DNA of 11,732 bases from an uncultured Clostridia bacterium (GTDB lineage: Bacteria > Bacillota > Clostridia > Monoglobales > Firm-18). Shown in pieces: positions 6,410 through 11,732 of this stretch. A model generated the notes under the pieces. It saw only the letters and a list, made by a program, of their open reading frames with translations, searched no databases and was not told the origin of the DNA. Numbering within the stretch: the stretch's first letter is position 1; every line of letters starts with the position of its first letter. The stretch covers positions 1 to 11,732 of the forward strand of contig CALDNB010000157.1 in NCBI GenBank assembly GCA_937914775.1, read 5' to 3'. The translations under genes were made by a program, and so were the position numbers.

Positions 6410-8212
6410 ATGAAAATAAAATCTTTGTTGTCAGGAGTTCTTGCGGTAGTAATGCTGCTTACATTTACCGTAGCAGGTGCTGCAGTATTCCCTGATATTG
6501 AGGAAAGACACTCATGGGCAGAGGAAGCCATAGACGATATGGTATCACGCTCAATACTAAAGGGCTTTCCCGATGGAAACTTTAAACCCGATAACGGTAT
6601 TACAAAACTTGACTCATTAATTATTGCGGCAAGAATTGCAGGTGTTGATTTGCCTGAAAATAAAGATTTTGCCGAAGCGGCAAATAAACAGTACGAAAAA
6701 GCATTGGAATTGTATGACATTAATTATAAAAATGAAGTTGCATATCTTTTGTATAAAGGTATTCTTAATGAAAATGAACTTTCAGGCTACATAGGCGACG
6801 GCGTTAAAGCAAACGCATTAAAACGTCACGAAGCAGCAATTCTTTTGACAAAACTTATGGGCGGAACAGAAGAAGCAACAGAAGTAGCAGGGTACTCTGT
6901 TGACTATGTTGATTTAAACGACATTCCGAAAGCATCTCTTCCTTATGTAAATTACGTTAACGAAAAAGGCGTAATGAAAGGCATGGAAGATAATAAATTT
7001 ATGCCTTACTATGAAGTTACAAGAGCAATGATGGCTACAATGATGTACAGAGCGGAAAAAACACTTGATTATGAAGTGTTTGATATGTATGTTACATCTG
7101 TAAGCCCCAGCGCTAAAACTGTAAAAGGCGAAGATGAAACAATCGCAGTTTCAGATTCAACAAGAATTTTAGTTGACGGTAAAGTTGCTGATTTGAATAA
7201 CCTTGTGCCCGGTATTACTTTAAAAGTAACTGTTAAGGGAGACGAAGTAGTATATCTTGAAGGTCTTGCTTCAACAGTTCAGTATTCTACAACAGGTACA
7301 ATAAACGGTATTTCTTCATCAGCAGGAAAGAAAGTTCTTACATTGTCTCCTGCAGGTGCAACAGACGGCGAGTTGGAGAATTATCCTCTGTCTGATACTT
7401 GCACTTTCAAAAAAGATGGCGAAAAAGTTTCATACACAGATATTAAATCAGGTATGTATGCAAAACTTGAAGTAAAAGCAGGTCAGGTAACATCAGTTCT
7501 CGTTGAAACAAAACTTACAACATATTACGGAACACTTCTGGACACAGAACTTGTGGGTAAAGTGGGTATCAAAGTCCAGTTAAAAGACGGTGACACCGAA
7601 ACTTTTGCAATCAGTACAGATACTAAAATATCAAGAAACGGTGAAACAGCAGATATCCGTTCATTAAGCGAAGGTGACAGCCTTACTGTAACAGTAAAAG
7701 CAGGGGTAGCCGTTACTGTAACAGCAACAAGTAAAAATTCAACAACCGAGGGTACAATCGCTGCAATCTATATCAGCGCAGACCCAAAAGTAGTGCTTAC
7801 TGTGGGCGGTGTTGAAAAAGAATATAAAGTAGGGTCTGAAACAAAATTCGTTGTTGACGGCAAAGATGCAACAATTTATGATTTAAGACTTGGCGCAACT
7901 GCGAAAGTATCTCTTGCAAGCAGCACTATAAAAACAATTACAACTGAATCATTAGTTGTTTCTCCTGTACTGGTTGGTACAATTAATTACATCCACCCCG
8001 AAAGTTATGTAATGGGTATAGACGTGGTTGATGCCGCAACGGGAAAAGTTTCGACTGTTCAGGCAGTGGTAAAATCCAATGTAACAATTACCGATACAAC
8101 TGCTTCAAATGTAAGAACATTTAAAGCACTTACTACAGGACGTTCTGTAGTAGCAGTAGGTACTGTAAATTACGGAGTTTACGAAATTACTTCAATCACA
8201 ATAACACAGTAA
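6410..8212 (+). CDS. SLH-domain surface protein with tandem ~75-residue beta repeats, 600 residues
   Basis: A secreted, wall-bound protein. The signal peptide covers residues 1-~25 (MKIK, hydrophobic core, AGAA). Three SLH domains follow: 27-79 (FPDIEERHSWAEEAI, then GFPDGNFKPDNGITK), ~88-150 (weak start, good end GYIGDG and LKRHEAA) and 166-215 (DLNDIPKASLPYVNYV and VTRAMMA). SLH triplets anchor proteins to the wall polysaccharide; ITRAE-like motifs are altered here too (ITKLD, LKRHE, VTRAM). From 228 to 600 come about five tandem units starting near 228, 296, 374, 448 and 523. Each has a G-T-I opening strand, a core of the kind TRILVDGKVADL and a following G...V.V strand. The function of these repeats is unknown to me. 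Only one cysteine is seen, in repeat two. AGGAGGGG precedes the ATG. It is transcribed away from the other SLH gene and ends at a terminator, so it is probably monocistronic. Confidence 0.92.
   Translation: MKIKSLLSGVLAVVMLLTFTVAGAAVFPDIEERHSWAEEAIDDMVSRSILKGFPDGNFKPDNGITKLDSLIIAARIAGVDLPENKDFAEAANKQYEKALELYDINYKNEVAYLLYKGILNENELSGYIGDGVKANALKRHEAAILLTKLMGGTEEATEVAGYSVDYVDLNDIPKASLPYVNYVNEKGVMKGMEDNKFMPYYEVTRAMMATMMYRAEKTLDYEVFDMYVTSVSPSAKTVKGEDETIAVSDSTRILVDGKVADLNNLVPGITLKVTVKGDEVVYLEGLASTVQYSTTGTINGISSSAGKKVLTLSPAGATDGELENYPLSDTCTFKKDGEKVSYTDIKSGMYAKLEVKAGQVTSVLVETKLTTYYGTLLDTELVGKVGIKVQLKDGDTETFAISTDTKISRNGETADIRSLSEGDSLTVTVKAGVAVTVTATSKNSTTEGTIAAIYISADPKVVLTVGGVEKEYKVGSETKFVVDGKDATIYDLRLGATAKVSLASSTIKTITTESLVVSPVLVGTINYIHPESYVMGIDVVDAATGKVSTVQAVVKSNVTITDTTASNVRTFKALTTGRSVVAVGTVNYGVYEITSITITQ
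7091..8209 (+). repeat. Five tandem ~68-78-residue protein repeats in the SLH protein
   Basis: Repeat units begin near residues 228, 296, 374, 448 and 523. Aligned cores read STRILVDGKVADLNNL, DTCTFKKDGEKVSYTDI, DTKISRNGETADIRSL and SETKFVVDGKDATIYDL. Each is followed by a G and a valine-rich strand. The fifth, C-terminal unit is more degenerate (VTITDTTASNVRTFKAL, then G). The repeats are divergent at the DNA level, so the duplication is old. Confidence 0.75.
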
Positions 8213-8222
8213 TATAAAACAC

Positions 8223-8258
8223 AAAGCGGTGCAACATTATCGTTGCACCGCTTTTTTT
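8223..8258 (+). terminator. Rho-independent terminator after the SLH gene
   Basis: A perfect 13-bp stem (AAAGCGGTGCAAC / GTTGCACCGCTTT, 8223-8235 and 8242-8254), a 6-base loop ATTATC, and a run of seven T at 8252-8258. It begins 10 bases after the stop codon and isolates this gene from the next. Confidence 0.93.
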
Positions 8259-8321
8259 ATGCCTTTTTTCCAATAATACGGAAAATATTAATATAGAGCA
8301 CAATCTTCCAAATATTTTACA

Positions 8322-8350
8322 TTGTAATTAAATTGTAATAGTTTTATAAT
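8322..8350 (+). promoter_or_regulatory. Sigma-A-type promoter for the large modular protein
   Basis: TTGTAA (8322-8327), a 17-base spacer, then a perfect TATAAT (8345-8350). It gives a leader of about 60 nt before the ATG at 8419, whose ribosome binding site is AAAGGAGA at 8403-8410. The spacer contains a second copy of ATTGTAAT (8332-8339), exactly 11 bp after the first (8321-8328); this could be a regulator half-site pair or chance in A/T-rich DNA. Confidence 0.65.
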
Positions 8351-8418
8351 GTTAGATAGGAGTATTATCGAATTCTTATACTTATTAATGAAATTTTTAT
8401 ATAAAGGAGACGAAAAAT

Positions 8419-11400
8419 ATGGCAAGTTTAGGAAAAAGTAATTTTTCAAAACTTATGTCAATGCTGTTATCAGTGATAATGGTATTGTCAACAATGGCTT
8501 TCACTTTACCTGTTAAGGTAAAGGCGGAAAGTACAGTATTATGGGAGGAGAATTTCGACTTTGAACTTGGCGAAGGCGAAGAGTACTATGATATAAGTAC
8601 GTTACGTCCCGGCTGGGTTGCAACTATCGTTGATAGTGACAGTGATAGTTATGGCGAAGGCACAGGTACGTTTACTGCAAAAGCGTCCGACAGTACAATC
8701 ACATGGGCGGATGCCGCAACAGTTCATGGAGCGAGGATTGAGTTTGATGGAGAGAAGGTTATTCTTAAGAAATTGAGGAACACCTGGAACGGCAACTCAA
8801 AAGTTGACCTAACGCTGCCTATGACCTTTAATACAGATGACGGCAAACATCCTACAACAGGTTATACTGTTTTTGAGTATGACTATTATACAGAAGCGCC
8901 ATTTTTTAAAGACCGTAAAGAAGAATGGGGTTTACAGGATTTTATTTTGTATAATTCCGCTAGTTTGAGAGATTATGCCAGACTGTCGGTAACATCGGCA
9001 AACGGTATTCAGGACTTGCTTGACAGCCCTGTACCGGGAGACGGCAGTGCTTATAGTTCACGTTATTTATCTTCATATTATGCTACTTACGTTGCAGATA
9101 CTAACCTGAAAAATATAAGAACAGCAAGTGATATTTCAGGCAAACCTGTTAAAATGCAGATTATATATGACCTTGAAAATATGAAATATATGGTTTCTGC
9201 AACAGTTGACGGTGAAAAATCCTTCAGAGGTAATACCTGGATGGACATTCCTGATACAGTAATAGGTTATAGGGCACTTGACCCGAACATAAACTACTTT
9301 ATTGACCAAATAATTCTTCAGGCGGCAGAAGCGCCACAACATGGTTCGGAAGACTCTGTTGCATCTTACGATAATATGAAATATACTCACTATACAGTTC
9401 TTCCTGAATTTGTTTCGTCTTCAGTTGAAGAAGGGGACAAAGATGTGCCAGTTTCAGGAACAATTGATTTAACTTTTTCTGAAGATATCGATGAAGCGTC
9501 AATAGACGGTATTTCATTAAAAGCAGGAAATACAGAAGCAGACGTAACTGTTGCTATGGACGGAACAGATGGCGTAACAGTTACATACGAGGGCTTGTCA
9601 GGTAATGTTGATTATACATTGACAGTACCCGAAACCGTAACAAATGTGGGCGGTCTGCCAATTTCTGCTGTACAACCAATTACATTTACGACAGAAGAAA
9701 CGGTACCTGCGGTAACGTCTGTTACCCCTGCCGACAATTCTTCAAATCAACTGTTAACTGTAGCACCTGAGGTTACATTCTCAGAGGCAGTTGATGAAGA
9801 AACAATTGACGGTATTACATTGTCAGATACTTATGGCAACGTTGCAGTAACACGTGCTTTGTCTTTGGATGGAAAAACAGTTACATTAACACCTGATTCT
9901 TCTCTTGATGCAGGTGCTACATATACAATAACTGTTCCCGAAACTGTTAAATCATTAGGCGGAATTGCTGTTGCAAGAACAACAAGTACGTTTGCTACAT
10001 CTACAGGCGGTGAAGTATTGTGGTCAGAAAATTTTGACACTATAACAGCAGAGAATGTTATGACAGAGCGTCCTACCTGGACGGCAACAGTTGGTAATTA
10101 TTCAGGCGGTTCATTAACTTCAACGACTTTTAACAGTTCGTCAGAAAACTGGTCCGCAGCAGCAACTGACTACACAAGTAAACTTGCATTTGACAATGGC
10201 AAACTTGTTTTGGGTCAAAAGAGAAATACAGAGCACGGCTCTGAAAATGTAATACTTAATATGCCCCTTGGTTTGTCCACAGGCACAGGACGTCCTCCAG
10301 CAACGGGTTATTTGATTTTTGAATATGATTATTATTCAGATTTGTTGCCTGTAAGAAACAGATATAATGAAAGAAACAATTTTAATGATTTGCAGTTAAC
10401 TGAGTCTGCATCAGGCAGAACTTATGCTCAAATTGATATTACAGCAACAAACGGTATACAGGATATGTATAATGCCGGAACAATTAACAGCGCAGATACA
10501 TACAACAGTATTAATGCTGCAACAAAGGATAATGTAAGAAGTGCTGCTGATTTACAAGGCAAAAATGTTCATATGGTTCTTGTGTTTGACGTTGCAAACA
10601 CACAATATAACATAGGTGCAAAAGTTGATGGTAAGTATTCTTTCAGGTCAACTGATTGGGTAGATTATGTTGGAAATCAAAATGCGGGTTGGTTCTTTAA
10701 TAAACTTACATTAAAACAAAATGAAAGTAATAACGGCGAAAGCACATTTACAGAAGCTACATACGATAACTTTGTGTTAACGCGTTACACAACACTTCCG
10801 AACTTTGTAAGCCACAATATTGCGGACACAGCGGATGTAAATGTTGCAGGTTCCTTTGATTTGACTTTTGATACAGCAATTGACCCGGCTTCAATAGATG
10901 CTATTTCACTAAAAGCAGATGAGTCTGAAACAGCAGAAGAAATAGAATTGTCTATGAAAGACTCAAAAACTGTTACTGTTTCCTATTCAGGACTATCAAA
11001 ATTAACACCTTATACATTGACAATTCCTAAAATTGTCGTAAGTAATTTAGGTCTTCCCTTGTCAGCGGCAGGAACAGTTTCTTTTACTACTAATAATATC
11101 GCACCACCTGAAATAGAAAATGTTACAATAACAGACGGTGCAACAGATGTTTTACTTAACAAAGAAATTGCAGTAACATTAAGTGAAGCAATTAAAGAAG
11201 GCACAGAACAGTACATTACTTTAACTAAAAAAGACGAAGAAACAAATTTAATTACAGGATACGCAGTGTCTAATGAAGACAAAACTGTAACTTTGGCTCA
11301 TGCAGACTTTGAAATGAATACAGAATATGTATTGACCGTTCCAAGCACAGTTAAAGGTGTATCAGATATGCCTGTCGAAAAAGCAGTTTATAACTTCAAA

Positions 11401-11732
11401 ACTTATGAGAGCGAAGTAACAGCAACCCTTAACGTATCAGGCGACCAGGTTGTAAGAAACACAGAATTACAGTTGACTTTCACAAAAACTGTTAGTGAAG
11501 CATCTCTTGGAAATATCACATTAACAGCAGGTGGAGTTCCTGTTTCTGTAACACCAAGCCTTGACGGTACAAAGAAAATAGTAACACTTGATGCTATGTT
11601 GTCTTACGCGACACAATATACAGTTACAATACCAGCGGGTATGACTTCTGAAATCGGTATTCCGATACAGGCAGCGTCTTTTGTGTTTACAACAGAAGCG
11701 GCAAATGTAGAAGGTACAGTATTATGGTCAGA
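8419..11732 (+). CDS. Giant secreted modular protein with jelly-roll-like and Ig-like repeats (3' end outside the window)
   Basis: The frame is open from the ATG at 8419 to the window edge: 1104 full codons without a stop. Residues 1-36 form a long signal peptide (positively charged start, core LLSVIMVLSTMAF, cut near VKA|ES). The rest is modular. Unit 1 has a jelly-roll-like domain at 39-327, from TVLWEENFD to YDNMKYTHYT, then Ig-like domains at 328-426 and 427-530. Unit 2 has a jelly-roll-like domain at 532-792, from EVLWSENFD to YDNFVLTRYT, then Ig-like domains at 793-891, 892-997 and 998-1098. A third unit opens at 1099 with EGTVLWS. The Ig-like domains show the Big_5-type pattern: LTFSE, an I(D/T).I(S/T)L strand, Y.(L/I)TVP, then FTT. 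The jelly-roll-like assignment rests on the LWSENFD opening, the conserved GY..FEYDYY strand and the YDN ending, so it is inferred. No SLH domain, catalytic motif or cysteine is seen. Anchoring may lie downstream. An adhesin or carbohydrate-binding surface fibre is likely. Confidence 0.85.
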   Translation, partial: MASLGKSNFSKLMSMLLSVIMVLSTMAFTLPVKVKAESTVLWEENFDFELGEGEEYYDISTLRPGWVATIVDSDSDSYGEGTGTFTAKASDSTITWADAATVHGARIEFDGEKVILKKLRNTWNGNSKVDLTLPMTFNTDDGKHPTTGYTVFEYDYYTEAPFFKDRKEEWGLQDFILYNSASLRDYARLSVTSANGIQDLLDSPVPGDGSAYSSRYLSSYYATYVADTNLKNIRTASDISGKPVKMQIIYDLENMKYMVSATVDGEKSFRGNTWMDIPDTVIGYRALDPNINYFIDQIILQAAEAPQHGSEDSVASYDNMKYTHYTVLPEFVSSSVEEGDKDVPVSGTIDLTFSEDIDEASIDGISLKAGNTEADVTVAMDGTDGVTVTYEGLSGNVDYTLTVPETVTNVGGLPISAVQPITFTTEETVPAVTSVTPADNSSNQLLTVAPEVTFSEAVDEETIDGITLSDTYGNVAVTRALSLDGKTVTLTPDSSLDAGATYTITVPETVKSLGGIAVARTTSTFATSTGGEVLWSENFDTITAENVMTERPTWTATVGNYSGGSLTSTTFNSSSENWSAAATDYTSKLAFDNGKLVLGQKRNTEHGSENVILNMPLGLSTGTGRPPATGYLIFEYDYYSDLLPVRNRYNERNNFNDLQLTESASGRTYAQIDITATNGIQDMYNAGTINSADTYNSINAATKDNVRSAADLQGKNVHMVLVFDVANTQYNIGAKVDGKYSFRSTDWVDYVGNQNAGWFFNKLTLKQNESNNGESTFTEATYDNFVLTRYTTLPNFVSHNIADTADVNVAGSFDLTFDTAIDPASIDAISLKADESETAEEIELSMKDSKTVTVSYSGLSKLTPYTLTIPKIVVSNLGLPLSAAGTVSFTTNNIAPPEIENVTITDGATDVLLNKEIAVTLSEAIKEGTEQYITLTKKDEETNLITGYAVSNEDKTVTLAHADFEMNTEYVLTVPSTVKGVSDMPVEKAVYNFKTYESEVTATLNVSGDQVVRNTELQLTFTKTVSEASLGNITLTAGGVPVSVTPSLDGTKKIVTLDAMLSYATQYTVTIPAGMTSEIGIPIQAASFVFTTEAANVEGTVLWS
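8533..11732 (+). repeat. Composite protein repeat units (jelly-roll-like plus Ig-like domains)
   Basis: Units start at 8533, 10012 and 11713, with the marker tryptophan codons at 8542, 10021 and 11725, i.e. 493 and 568 residues apart. Unit 2 is longer because it carries a third Ig-like domain. Matching segments include GYTVFEYDYY/GYLIFEYDYY, TSANGIQD/TATNGIQD, LPEFVS/LPNFVS and IDGISLKA/IDAISLKA. The 14 bases GTACAGTATTATGG are identical at 8531-8544 and 11714-11727. The third copy is cut off by the window end. Confidence 0.82.

Noticed and set aside
8321..8339. Two ATTGTAAT copies 11 bp apart as replication iterons or a CRISPR-like repeat
   Set aside because: There are only two short copies, inside a promoter, in A/T-rich DNA. 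There is no replication gene and no further repeat.
8213..8418. A small gene or riboswitch between the SLH gene and the giant gene
   Set aside because: Apart from the terminator, promoter and ribosome binding site, the 206 bp hold no start-to-stop frame with a ribosome binding site and no recognisable structured leader.
9136..9517. Minus-strand open frames inside the giant modular gene (also 9831-10040 and 11010-11282)
   Set aside because: They overlap a long coding frame with clear protein-level repeats. Their translations have no recognisable feature.

Overview
The window looks like a metagenome-assembled contig from an uncultured, low-GC, Gram-positive Clostridia-type bacterium (Bacillota), probably from a gut community. 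This rests on A/T-rich codon use from about position 660 onward, strong AGGAGG-type ribosome binding sites, rho-independent hairpin terminators, a topoisomerase IV-like subunit of clostridial type, and two secreted proteins with S-layer homology (SLH) domains. The first ~650 bases do not fit this. They are clearly more GC-rich, lack a Shine-Dalgarno site, and encode the start of a Bacteroidales-type outer-membrane beta-barrel protein, which a Gram-positive cell would not have.

Layout. 19-1311 is one open frame that joins that outer-membrane protein start (to about 657) to the last ~60% of S-adenosylmethionine synthetase, metK (from about 658). It is most likely an assembly chimera. 1331-3487 follows 19 bp later in the same direction and encodes a ParC/GyrA-type type IIA topoisomerase A subunit without a GyrA box. 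A perfect 15-bp hairpin at 3491-3524 separates it from a convergent gene, 6200-3561 on the minus strand, encoding an 879-residue SLH surface protein. A 209-bp divergent promoter region (6201-6409) separates that gene from a 600-residue SLH protein at 6410-8212, which ends in a hairpin terminator (8223-8258). A third exported protein starts at 8419 and is still open at the window edge after 1104 residues. It is a very large modular protein with no SLH domain in the visible part, built from a repeating unit of one jelly-roll-like domain followed by two or three Ig-like (Big_5-type) domains. A third unit begins in the last 20 bases.

How they fit together. The left part is housekeeping: methionine/SAM metabolism and chromosome decatenation. 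From 3561 to the end the window is a cell-envelope locus: three consecutive exported proteins, almost free of cysteine. The two SLH proteins share a repeated beta-rich core downstream of their SLH triplets. They probably attach to the cell-wall polysaccharide by SLH domains and project repeat domains outward. The giant protein may be an adhesin or carbohydrate-binding surface fibre, but no enzymatic domain or binding specificity can be read from the visible part. I saw no tRNA, rRNA, CRISPR, insertion sequence or phage gene. No gene-free stretch exceeds about 210 bp.
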